DNA of 64,000 nucleotides from contig QVRM01002027.1 of the NCBI GenBank assembly GCA_003439945.1, positions 1 through 64,000 of the forward strand, read 5' to 3'. The notes under the pieces are model-generated. The model was given only the letters and a program-made list of their open reading frames with translations. It was not told where the DNA came from and made no database searches. Below, piece by piece: positions 11,535-22,323 of the stretch; positions within the stretch are counted from its first letter, which is position 1; each line of letters opens with the position of its first letter. This DNA is from Dermanyssus gallinae. Lineage: Eukaryota; Arthropoda; Arachnida; Mesostigmata; Dermanyssidae. Position numbers and translations under genes: made by a program.

Positions 11535-12458
11535 CAGTTGAAATCCGTTGAGCGACGCTGTTTGTAGAAAGACCCGGTAAAGGAATAAGTGAAAAAAGGG
11601 AATAAAACCCTCAATATTGGGCAGGCGGAATAAGACTATATTTTAGACGAAGCGCTCGGGTTTCGGGTAAGGACACTGATCCCGCATATCAGGCCTAGGG
11701 AAAGCTACATCTCCACTCTGTAGGTAATGCGCAAGCAAAACCGAAACACGCCTGAATACACAGTCATGGGATGCCCGCAATAACCCTTTCAGTACGCAGG
11801 ACTACTTAGGGCTAAAGACGGCGTATTTAAAACACTCATACAGCTTGCTCAAGTCACGTAACGACTGGATCAGTATTGCTCGTACTCTTGAAAACATCCT
11901 GCGAGCCATGGAAAATAAAAACCATTTCTACATCACAATGTCCAGCATAGCTTACCTCAAGATACCTCGGTTTTTCTTCCTCTCTGATCGTTTAAAACGA
12001 TGCGTTTGCAGTTTCCTACAGGATACAGGATGGTGACCTGAGTGGTGCTTAGTATATTGTAGCCCCACGCTACCGACCCATACTGGCAAACTAAAGTTCT
12101 GTAGTGGAGTCCGCGTGTGCGTATCGCATTTTCCAGTTAGTCCTACAAAAGATACCTTGCATCTGCGCAAGGCAGTTTTAGGTAACGTACACGTATATAA
12201 ATTAAATTCAAATATGTTTATGTTACTCAAACTAAGTGCAATACATATTTCATGTATAAGATGTCATCCTTAGAATCCTTTATCATAGTTACTCTTCCGA
12301 CGAGAGAAGTAGTGTAGCGACTTATGCGTCAGTACTGCACATTCCACTGCATGGTATTTACCAATGCCAATAACTAACCTGGCAGAACCGGCAGGTGCGC
12401 AACTCGTACTTTTCGTGACAGGCCGTGTTTGAACATACCAGATAATGACGATCATGCA
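11535..12458. other. No feature recognised
   Basis: Moderately AT-rich sequence between the RT fragment and the target duplication of the next LINE. The frames at 11845-12230 lack domains and run across both strands without support. Confidence 0.4.
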
Positions 12459-12476
12459 CTATATTCCTCGTGTATA
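12459..12476. repeat. 18 bp target-site duplication of LINE-B, left
   Basis: ctatattcctcgtgtata is identical to 14858-14875 and brackets LINE-B. The next bases on either side differ, so the duplication is exactly 18 bp. Confidence 0.9.
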
Positions 12477-14857
12477 TCCTATGACCTGACAAAGCAATGT
12501 AGCCGTCGAGCTGCTTTCATAGCAAGGACACAATAACTAAGACTGCAAATTGAAAATGACTATACAGAAGTAACATATAATACATGAGCTGGAACGGCGC
12601 TAGCGCAGTCGATATTGTATTGTCGTCAGCACCGCAGCTAGGGGTCATAATTCATAACCTTCGGTCACTACCCTCAGCTCTCCGCAAACACTGCAAGGTA
12701 GTATTCGACTTATCTCGCACCCAGGCACTTATCGCGCCCTCAGTACCTAGCTGTAGAATTAGCCGGTCGTTAAACGCCCACATACTAATACAAGCGATAC
12801 AATCGATGCAAAGCCTCGATGACATAGACTGCAGCGAGAGAACCCTTCGCTGGGCTATACACCTATCATCTCTTACGAGAGAAAAAAGACCGTGCAAGCA
12901 CAAACCCTGGTTCGACCACGAATGTAGAGTTTTTAAATATGCGATTTGTAACAATAGAGATTATAACCAAAATTGATTTTACCAGGTGGCGCTGATGAAA
13001 CGAGTTTTTAAAAACATGATACGAGAGAAAAGGCAGCATTATGAGCAACAGCGACGTCTAAATCTTATACAGCTCAGTGTTAATAAACCGTGGCTCCTCC
13101 TGCCACATAGAGTAGATCCAGGAAACCCACTCATAAACGATACCGAGTGGATCAGACATTTCAAAGACCTTTTAGGAAACGATTTTACACTCCCGCTCAC
13201 AGATGACTCAGACGAAACTCTTGTGTTTACAGATGATGAAGTCAGAGGTGCAATATTATCGAGACAAAATGGCAAATCAGCTGGGCCGGATCTTATTGTG
13301 TATGAGCATTTAAGAGCTAACGTGCAAACTATAGGCCCGTATTTGACTAGGCTTTTTAATAAATGCGCTCGACAAGGCAAAATACCTAACGAGTGGAGAA
13401 AAATACTTATACAGCCAATTTACAAGAAGAAAGGGGACCCAACCGACTTGAAAAACTATCGAGGAATTGCCCTAACTAGTGTCATATACAAACTGCTTAC
13501 ATCGCTCATAGTGAGGAGGATGTAATATATGAATGCACGGTTAATAATCTGCCCTGGGGGCAGTTTGGATTCCTGCCAGGAAAGTCAACAGCAGACGCTT
13601 TACGGTTCGTAATTGAACACGTAAGTGAACGCCAACGAGACAAAAGTATGACGTATGCGGCCTTTGTCGACTTTCAAACCGCATTCGACAGTGTGCCTAG
13701 GGACCGCCTCTTCGTAATCCTCCGAGAGAGGTTTAATATTAAGGGCCAACTATTCAATTTGATTCGAGATATGCTGAGCCACAATTGTATAACCATAAAA
13801 AGCGGAAATCACTATATAAACGAGCCTGTTACACAAAAGACTGGAATAGCGCAGGGCGACTCTGCAAGCCCATTTTTCTTTATACTGTACATTGCTGGCT
13901 TAGCAGACCTTCTACGCGGACGACCTCGTCATCTTAGCCAAATCCCCGGAACACGTACAATTCTACTTAAATGAAACCTCAAAATGGTGTGCGGAGAACC
14001 GACTCATAATTCATATCTCTAAGACAAAGATTCTTCGCTTCAGCCGCGGCGGCTCATACGCCGCTGCCGACCATCGCGTCAAGATCAACAGTACTTGTCT
14101 TGAGCTGGTTAACCATTTCTCGTACCTTGGCGTAACTCTGACACCGCGACTGACTTTTAGCAGACACATCGAGGAACTGCGAGCAAAGGCCACGGCGGCG
14201 ATTATGCTACTCGGAGACATTCGAGACGTAGATCTTGACACAGCAATGAAAATATTTAATATGAAAATTACCCCGATACTCCAGTACTGTCTCCCAGTAA
14301 TTGCGTCGCACCTAATATTACGCGGTCTCAAAAATTTAGACCGCGTAAAGGCGTGCTTTGTAAAGCGTGTGCTGGGATTACCCAAGAACGCGTCACCTAC
14401 CCTAGCATTAGAACTATGCGGAGAACGTACTCTGGTAGAAAACTTAGTCCTACACAAATTACCGACCAGTACAAATACACTCGACATGTACAGAGCATTC
14501 AGGGAAGACCGAAACGTACATTTTGTTACGTGTAGCTATACAGATGGACCTGCTTTTCGCTCAGAGAAATGGAAACGTGCCTTCCAAAGTAACCGACCAT
14601 TATTGTGCAGGGTAACACGGCATGGTTATCACCATTATATGTGCCTCAAAGGTGAATGTTATGATATTAACGACTGTGTATGTAAGTTTTGTGGTGAGTG
14701 CAATATCTGTCGATATCATGTTCTAAAATGTTCGGCATTAGACTCTTACTCGTTACAGGCGCGTGTGAACGAGATATTGTTATAATTTCGTAGCAAACCA
14801 TGTGTGTCAATCCAATCATACTACCTACAGCTATGGTGAATAAAATATAATGTTTAT
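12477..14857 (+). mobile_element. LINE-B: 5'-truncated non-LTR retrotransposon
   Basis: A 2,381 bp insertion flanked by perfect 18 bp target duplications. It begins inside the endonuclease domain, a typical 5' truncation from incomplete reverse transcription. It ends with gaataaaatataatgtttat, an AT-rich tail. It shares with LINE-A the AQGD form of RT motif B and the C-terminal Cys/His cluster, so the two are probably related families. Confidence 0.9.
12584..14785 (+). pseudogene. LINE-B ORF2: end of endonuclease, reverse transcriptase, Cys/His tail
   Basis: Read across three frames. 12584-12976 holds the last part of the endonuclease (SAVDIVLSS) and the linker (WFDHECRVFK). 12986-13525 holds the start of the RT domain (NGKSAGPDLI, NYRGIALTSV). 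13540-13974 holds FGFLPGKSTADALR, the catalytic FVDFQTAFDSVP and GIAQGDSASP. From about 13914 another frame gives FYADDLVILAKSP (catalytic YADD), SYLGVTLTPR and the thumb. The C-terminus has CVCKFCGECNICRYH, and the protein stops at 14785. Frame breaks fall near 12976, 13525 and 13912. The last, between motifs B and C, would inactivate the enzyme. The tandem duplication boundary (14661) lies 125 bases before the stop. Confidence 0.85.
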
Positions 14858-14875
14858 CTATATTCCTCGTGTATA
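14858..14875. repeat. 18 bp target-site duplication of LINE-B, right
   Basis: Exact copy of 12459-12476. Because it lies inside the duplicated segment, a third copy occurs at 22396-22413. Confidence 0.9.
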
Positions 14876-16060
14876 CGTGGCAACTATTATACAAAGCGCC
14901 AGACCAAATATGCAAGCTATTGAATACGTCCAAACCCCGGGTCTTCTTTTTGTTGTCTACTGTAACAGTGTTCTCGACCTTAGAGAGAAACATAGCATCA
15001 TATGCTTCAACACATAGTGACCTACATTTTAACATCATAGCTCAAAACACAAATGCTGTTATTTACTATATTTTTTTATTTATACATAAATGCTTGTCCT
15101 AGTAGCAACGGCGACGTGCTTCGGTCGACATTATTGGCTCCTACGCCGCAGTTTGCTGGGATGCCTTACAACGTAGCTTGTTGATGCGCCACAGACTCGA
15201 ACAAAGTGATTTCATTTTTGTTGGGGCAGAGCCATCGTGGGTGTGGCTAATAACGCAGTGTTACAGTGTTTATTCGGCTGTGTGCAGGGGGTTACTTAAG
15301 GCGGCCGAGAGGCATCGACAGGTAAGCCGCCGCTTTTGCTAGACAGCCCAATGCGTAGCGCATCACCAATGCATGTATGATCTGCGCGCTGTGCACACCC
15401 GTTTCCCGCACGACCTGCAGCACGCCGTAACGAACCTACCGCCGTTTCGGGCTGTCACAGCCGACGGCTTGAAGGCTTGTATGTGTGGACGTTTGTGATT
15501 ATGGTTGTGAGCAGGAAGGGAGCTTCGGCATAATGCCCCTCAGTGTGCCGGCCAACCGAACTGCGTTGCCTGCAGGACCAGAACGCGGCTATCCTGCCGC
15601 ACAGCTGCACAAGTGCTTCGGATCGGGAAGACAGTGGGGAAGTTCGGCTGGCACGGAGAGTGGCCATACGAAAATCGAGTTGAAGAAGCGTACCTGACGA
15701 TACGGGGGTTGGGTGGTAGAGACTGAGTGGCCACAATTTTGCAAATACCGCCTGCCGCGCGACGGAGCCGCCCTCTGGGTTTGCCGACTAGCCGACTCTA
15801 ACAAACAGCATAGGCGTTAGCAACCGCCATCGCAAGGCCTGGGGCAAGCTTTTCAAACCTGCGACCACATCGACGTGTGATGATCGTCCTCAATTGAAAT
15901 TCAGATGAGCTGATTGCTTTCGACAGCTCGAAAATGCAATATTTCGCCTCGTCTCGTTTTGTGGTTGATTGTCCATTGGTCCCGTCGGCGCTGCCGTTCA
16001 AACAAGCGTTGTCTTGCCTACAGACAGTTAAACTTAGTCAAATGACAAATAACTTTTCTC

Positions 16061-16063
<3 letters not shown>

Positions 16064-16116
<53 letters not shown>
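16064..16116. repeat. (TA)n microsatellite, copy 1
   Basis: Pure 53 bp TA run. The counterpart in copy 2 (23602-23674) is 20 bp longer and accounts for nearly all the size difference between the two copies. Confidence 0.95.
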
Positions 16117-16118
<2 letters not shown>

Positions 16119-16631
16119 TTTGCCCAAATGCAGGATAGACACAAGTTACAGCGCCACAATTGAGGCATCCACAGCTAACGTTTAAGGGTTAGAACAAAGC
16201 ATTCGCGACGTGTATTGCCTATAACCGATTCAATTGTTCGTGTGAGATTATTTAAAGTAAAATTAACGCGTAAATAAAGACGGGTGTGCCCAAAATGGAC
16301 CAGTGCGCAGCAGTACCATTTTAATTATTATTACCTCACCTTTTGGTATTGTTAATTACATTACATTACATCAGTCAACTGTTCCCACTTACTGTGTTGA
16401 CGTGTATTGTTGTGATCCGCAAAATTGTGGTTTTATTGGTGGTTTTGTAATACTCACATTGTGAAGATATACCGCGACGAACGGAATGCTGTTCCTGGAA
16501 TTTTCTGGATATCTTTCACAGTTTCTTACTGCCCTGAAAACACAATTTTGTACTGCCTTGGAACACAACCAACACCTGCAGGACCTGCCAAAAACAAATC
16601 AATCGCTGAATTGCCCCGCCAAGCAGTCGGA

Positions 16632-16731
16632 GGCGCAGTGGCGCAGAGATTGCACAGGGAACAACTCTATGTAAGCTCGCGTGTTCAAATTCCGGACTTA
16701 TTGTTGTTTTTTAATTAAAAAAAGAAAAAAA
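16632..16731 (+). mobile_element. tRNA-derived SINE, copy 1
   Basis: An A-box-like tggcgcagaga starts at 16639 and a B-box-like gttcaaattcc at 16683-16693. The 44-base spacing is that of a tRNA (position 8 to 52). An A-rich tail follows (16711-16730). The acceptor and T stems do not pair, so it is not a functional tRNA. A tRNA head plus A-rich tail is the usual SINE layout, with mobilisation by LINE machinery. It could also be a retro-pseudogene of one tRNA. Confidence 0.45.
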
Positions 16732-16789
16732 CACGCGGTAGGTTACTACACCAACAGCCAACGGCCGTTAAAATGGCAAATGCAACAAG

Positions 16790-19700
16790 AGACGGTTTCC
16801 CTGCAATGATCACCGGGCAAGCCCTGGAAACATGTAAACAAAATTGCATCAGGTGCGTGTAACTTTTTGTACATTAATCTGGTGTATAGTGTGTGGGCTG
16901 CTCGTAACATTTTTACGCGCAGTGCCTATCAGCCGTCAGCAAGACCCTCGTACAGCAAAATCCCGATGAGTACAGATGTGTTCTCTGCCATGTCAATGAC
17001 CCACTAGGTAGCAGCATTTTGCCTTGGGTTAGTTCTGAGCTCGAAAGCTCGGCGGACCGAGTATTCGCCGACGTACTCGCAATGGAGCATCCTTATCAAA
17101 AGAGAGCTGGTTGACTTGCGCAGAAGAGTCCACGACTAGCCGCAGTCTCAGGCCGAGATGCAGACAATGCCCGCCGCCCGGCTGGGCCTTCACAGAGGAG
17201 AAAGAAGAGAACTTTACTTTTCAGCGATTCTTCAGTAAAGAAGCTGCGGGGGTCCGTTCTGCAAACAGCTGCCTAATAGTCAGCAGCTCACAGTTATAAA
17301 CTTGCATTACAAAACAGGGTTAGAAATGATACATGAGGTCAAAAAAAAAGATTGAAGAAACTCCTGATACTATATTTGGGATTTTCTTCCATCCAGGACC
17401 GGATGACTGCTTAGACTTTAGAAAAGACGAAACTACTTTCTGGGATAGCGTGGCTGGATCAGCATACCGGGGGAGGCAAGTTGACGGTTTATTCAATCCC
17501 GGTGCTACATAAAGAGCGCGAGGCAACCAACGATGCTCTTAAAGTGCGTTGCAATGGAGGCTCGGTCATATATCAGCCTCTTATCAAGACCAAGAAACCA
17601 AGGCTTATTAAGGCTACCATAATATACGAGCAGCAAGTGCTGTTGCCCATGTTGCAGTTCGCAACGTGGCGTTTTTTTAGGACTACCGTCACCGAAAAAG
17701 ACAGAGAGTAAGCCAGAGGTAATCCCGGTCAAGAAGAAAGGCAGCACCAAAGTCAAGCAGAAAGTCACCTCAAGAGTTACGCTAACCACCTGAATTAATC
17801 CGCCTATGCAAGTCGTTCGAGCAAGCTATCAAGGAGTTGAAGGCGGCAACCGAGACCAAGAAAAACACTCAGAACGACTCGGCACGACGGCTCGACCAGT
17901 CCAACAGCCGCAACTACCGGTCAAATCGTTCCAGAGACCGACTGCTTAATTAAGGGTGCGCCACTGTGAGGGCACACGGACAGTGCTTTCGGTCCTCGCA
18001 AGTTACGATATTGACCTTTTAACGGAGGCTCTTACTACTGAGAGTTTCGATGTTAATGGATAATACTCGCACCACTGCCCAGCTTTCAGGCCTTCGCACG
18101 TCCGACCAATTGTAGGAGTATCACTGCCGGCTCCCGACTCAAACAGGCAGGAATCTTACTGGCCGTAGACAACATCATCGGCATGAGCACCTGCCAATTA
18201 TCTTTTATTGAGTAGGGGCATGCGGGACTCCGTGGAAGAAATCTTGGAAAGGATTGGTCGCGATGTTGCGATTATTCTAATTGGTGTACCAGCTCTTTTG
18301 CCGGAGACTTGAACTGTAGGCTTGATACGGCTACGACTTCCTAGACAATTGGTGTTCGCCAAGCGCTTGAAGAGTATGGATAGTGGATTGGGCAATGTAC
18401 TAGTCCGTCGCCGCCAACGTTTTAGTCCGAAGGCGGTGTATCTGGCGATAATTCGCAGAGGCGTGGGTCCTCCACATTCGATAGATTTGCTTACTCAGGT
18501 CCAGAGAAGACATCCAATATGATGGACAGATGATTGGCCTTGCAGTTACTGAATTTATAACGCTGGCTTATAAATTCAGTAACTGCATGGCCTTTGAAGT
18601 ACCAGTTTATTTAACAGTTAAAGTAAAAGATGGAAGTGAGAGCACTGGTACACCGAGGCGCAAGGGGTTCGGTAAATGCATCGACGTAAATAAGTTTCGC
18701 ATGAAGCTTTGCGCTTGGCATTCCAGTAACCTGCTGGAAATGTCGCCGAAGCTGCTCTCCGACATGTTGACAAGAGCTGTGTGCTCGTACATATAGGCGT
18801 ACACTTAAGGGAAGTTGATCTTTCGAGTGACCTGGCTTACATAGCTATCGTGCTAAAACATATGTTGTTCAAGAATTCATCCTGCCTCGAGAATACTCAG
18901 AGAGGAGAGACTTTTATTATAGATACTGTCGCTTGCACCGACAGCTGATAGACTTCAAGAAAATCTCGTTCGCCGAGGAAAGTGAAAATCGTATGGCTAT
19001 TAGGGCTAGATGTGAGCGCTTCAATACGCCATTATGATAAATGTTCGTTCTTTAGTTGTCCAGTTGCCTCCAACCGTCTACGCCATCACTCTATCGACGC
19101 ATTTACAACGACAGGTCAGACACCCGGAAATATACCGTTGTGAGGATTATCGGGCGAATACGAGCATCCACTATCGCAGCACATAGATGCTTCATTCTCT
19201 CTTATGGAAGTTCAAAGCGCAATTGAAAAGCTGAAGAATAAGAAGGCCTTCGGGCCCGCAAGCAGGTTTGCCGCAGAGCAAACCCGCTCATCCGGAATGA
19301 CGGCATTTAGGAATACCGGTAATTTCAGCAAACCACAGGCTATCCCCAGGGCGATAATCTGTACCCCTCTTATTCTTAGTCTCACTTAGTGATCTACCAC
19401 ATCAGTGACCGCCTTATTAATGACCACTACACCCGTGTACGCATAATTCTCTATACCGATAACCTTGTGGTATATAGTTCATGAACCTAAAAAACCACGA
19501 AGTTCAGATCCGGGGGGGGCTGGACATATCTCGGCGAATTAATAGCAGCACTCCCACATATCTCAGCGAATTAATAGCAGCACCGTCGTCATTACCTCAA
19601 TTCCGGCTCTACAGATCATTGGTGTATAAAATAAATACGAGCGAACCCAACATACTTCCCAGTGGCACTTCACCCGAAACTGTGGAGCACTATTGTGTGG

Positions 19701-19800
19701 GGCTGAAAGTACAAAGCGTGCTGGTAAGCTGCAGGGGCCACATATGACGCTCTTCGGACTTATTTGGGGGTTAAATAGCTCCGCAGCGAAAGTTCGTTGA
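16790..19800 (+). pseudogene. Heavily decayed LINE with endonuclease and RT remnants, copy 1
   Basis: Only short motif islands survive. Near 16960 is a Cys-containing stretch (DEYRCVLCHVNDPLGS), possibly ORF1. At 18303-18329 there is GDLNCRLDT, the endonuclease GGDFN motif, and just before it DVAIILIGVP (18262-18291). At 19207-19260 there is VQSAIEKLKNKKAFGPA, the usual entry to the RT domain. GYPQGDNLYP (from 19339) is RT motif B, and LYTDNLVVYS (about 19449-19478) is a degraded YADD box with the second aspartate changed to N. Many stops and frame changes separate them. Boundaries are approximate. The order EN then RT on the plus strand supports a single old element. Confidence 0.6.
18541..18587. 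repeat. Perfect 19 bp hairpin, 9 base loop, copy 1
   Basis: Arms 18541-18559 (tgcagttactgaatttata) and 18569-18587 are exact reverse complements around acgctggct. It sits inside the decayed LINE, between the endonuclease and RT remnants, and is repeated exactly at 26100-26146. Confidence 0.9.
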
Positions 19801-20819
19801 TGACCCAATTAACACACTCAGTATTTTTAATATGTTTGAGTGTAACCGCAGCAGTCTATAAAAAGACAATGTTAGCAATGCCTAAAAAACAAGCCGCCTA
19901 CCACGCGGAGCCGTCCAAACCCAAACTGTCACAGTACTCGTGCTCTAAATGCGCGAAATAGAGCACACGCCTCAAAATATAGCGAAGTCGTGCCACAATG
20001 CTATGAACACAAAAGAACATACGTGACCTCCATACAATGGCCAAAAGCATTTGTTTAGGTTTAGAGGTAAACTTAACCTACGGGCGCCTTAAGTTGCACG
20101 TAAGGGCAGTACAACAAGAGAGCAGGACGCACACTCGATCTTGCAAAGATATTCTATAAAATCTTTACTGTTCCTGACTAAACTTGACCTAGACTTGCCT
20201 CAGTTAAACGGAACATTTGAATTTTTATTTCAAGTCCCCAACGAGAAGCCTTGAAATAGTCATCAGACAAGCCACATATAATACCTCGCCTCAGCAGTAC
20301 ATAAGGTTCACACAACATAGCAAAACTCATTTCACTCATTCATATACGACCATACACGATGACATAGGAAATGTCTTTGATTGTTATTTTATAAAACAAA
20401 GGATACAACACATTTAAAAATAATTTACGAAATAATAAAACAAAGAATGAGGGATAGTTGTGCTCAGACACGGACTTAAGTGTCTCTCACGCAGAAAAAA
20501 GCATGTCCTAGACATGCGCTAGGTCGGGGTAGCGCGTGGGACGGTACAATGCGATGACAGTCGGCGTTCCACGGGCTTATGTCCTAGGGTCCGCCTATTG
20601 CCTTTAGACTATCGCCTACGACAACGTGCTCTAAATAGGATAATAATCTCCCTATCGGAGTGGAGACCCTTTTTTGTTATGGGGATGGAACGTGCATTTA
20701 TGCACACCCGCCGAAGTTGTTGGCGGGTAGTGTAGGACTTGACACTGGTGGAGAGTATTAGACTCCATCCTATCCGCATGTAGTACCCACTAAAAACTAT
20801 TTATCTCACCTCTTCTTTG

Positions 20820-21180
20820 GTTCGGAATTGTCTGGCATTACATCGAGGCCAGAACGAGAGTCCTCTTAGCGGGCCAAGACTAGCAAGATCATCGGCGTAG
20901 GCTATAGTTTTGACATATCCGGCATCTCCGGATCTGTAGGATCCCCGTCATATGCCAGGTTCCACAGTACAGGGCCCAGGAAGGAGCCCTGCGGGACCCC
21001 TGTCGTGACGTGATGTGTCTCACCGTCGCCATAGGTCAGTAACCGCTGGTCTAGATAGAAAGACAAAGTTTGCTATATGTACATGGGATCTGTCGTTCAT
21101 CCATTGCTTCAATATGGCCCTCAAATTCGCCGTTTTAAACGCATTCTCTACGTCCAGTAGAATGAGAAGTACGAACTTGT
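20820..21180 (-). pseudogene. R1-like LINE RT fragment with 3' end, copy 1
   Basis: On the minus strand the reading gives KFVLLILLDVENAFKTANLR (motif A, D then AF), then the QGS...GPVLWN region and IAYADDLASLG (motif C, ~20920-20885), with stops and frame changes. The outer end (20820-20865, gcattacatcgaggcc) resembles the 3' untranslated sequence of the R1-like element at 39860-39890, although the RT thumb between is missing. This is an internal deletion or a recombined copy. Confidence 0.6.
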
Positions 21181-21204
21181 GAGGTGCAAGTGGAGGTTAG
21201 GACT

Positions 21205-21420
21205 CGCATCTTACGGGAATGAACACCCTAGCCTATGCGAACGAGCTCGCGTTAGTGGTCACCGCTCGCACGGAGATCGTCCTCGGACCTCACTAGGCCT
21301 CTCACAAGCTGCCCACGTGACTCTTAGAGAGGAAGGGGCCTCCAAGTTAAGGAGAAGACTTTTTACGCCGGTGGCTGAGTCAACAGCGCGCTACGCCGAG
21401 CCAGTTTGATATGGCTTTGA
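21205..21420 (+). pseudogene. R1-like LINE RT fragment in opposite orientation, copy 1
   Basis: The plus strand reads LAYANELALVVTARTE, a decayed YADD box followed by the R1-type VTARTE sequence also seen in the element at 40.7-41.2 kb. It then jumps to RRRLFTPVAESTARYAEPV, the RLRASVAEST-LYAAPVW region. It faces the minus-strand fragment just to its left, so the element has been inverted and internally deleted. Confidence 0.6.
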
Positions 21421-21942
21421 GGACGGCTCGAAATAGATCGACGCCAGCGGAGCCTAAAATAGTATGGCTATTCGAATTTTGGGACCTCCTGGCTTGCGTT
21501 GAAGACGGGACTACTTTACGGGGCATTCAAGACTATCCCGAGAGGCCACACGTGTCCTTTGGCAGTATAAGCGTATGGAGTGACCCGCAAGGGATTCCCA
21601 GGTCATAGGACGAGGCATTTAGTACCTAATTTAATGACCTGGTACGACCGCAGCCACGGTGAACTGCCAAACTATGTCGCGCAGGCGTTGACCGGTTGAG
21701 GCCAGTGCCGGACCTATACAAATGTGCATCTCTAGGCCGCCTGACAACATAAAACATACGGTAATGCGTTGCGGAGTGCTTACGCGAGCAAAAACCCCCG
21801 CCCGTGCATCTCAGATAAACTCTAATTATATTAAGAAAATAGCAAAGTGTGGCAGCGCAACATAAATACTGTACAGTTTGGTATATTTGTCGCACCCTCG
21901 AAAGGAAAATCTAAAAGAGTAAAGACGCATGCTTAAAACGGT

Positions 21943-22323
21943 ATGCCGATAATATACAAGAGAAGCCCTAGAGACTTAGGTATCCGGCGTATAGTCTTCA
22001 CTCGTGGTCCCTGCGGTAGCCCCTTATTACTTTTCCATTTTATTAGGAGATGCTACATTAGGAGATGCTACATTAGGAGAATCTACAAGCAAAAACACCA
22101 AAACTTGTTCAGGTTTAATGCGGAGACTGCTAAGTTCCTCACCAACTCCGTCCGCCGAAACTCAGCAGCAAACAGGCGCTCTTCCAAACCAATATGCGAT
22201 GATATTAACGACTGTGTATGTAAGTTTTGTGGTGAGTGCAATATCTGTCGATATCATGTTCTAAAATGTTCGGCATTAGACTCTTACTCGTTACAGGCGC
22301 GTGTGAACGAGATATTGTTATAA
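21943..22323 (+). other. Chimeric open frame created at the duplication junction
   Basis: A 126-residue frame runs through the junction at 22198/22199. Its first ~86 residues come from the right end of copy 1 and have no recognised domain. The last 40 are the LINE-B C-terminus (DINDCVCKFCGECNICRYH...). The frame cannot exist without the duplication. No sign that it is expressed. Confidence 0.7.

Larger units (their letters stand above)
14661..22198. repeat. Tandem segmental duplication, copy 1 (7,538 bp)
   Basis: From atgatattaacgactg at 14661 to ccaatatgcg at 22198, this segment repeats immediately as 22199-29757. The copies differ only by the length of a (TA)n tract (53 versus 73 bp), a few single-base indels mostly in homopolymers, and a few substitutions (for example 19552, 20239, 20862). 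The junction gcg|atg has no microhomology. The left edge is inside the 3' end of LINE-B, so copy 1 is the one attached to the intact element. 15040-16060 inside this copy shows no recognisable gene. Confidence 0.95.

Noticed and set aside
16632..16731. Functional tRNA gene
   Set aside because: The boxes are spaced like a tRNA, but the acceptor and T stems do not pair and an A-rich tail follows.
18598..18796. Opposed open frames in the old LINE (and at 26157-26355)
   Set aside because: No motif, and both strands are open over the same bases. Most likely chance within decayed element sequence.
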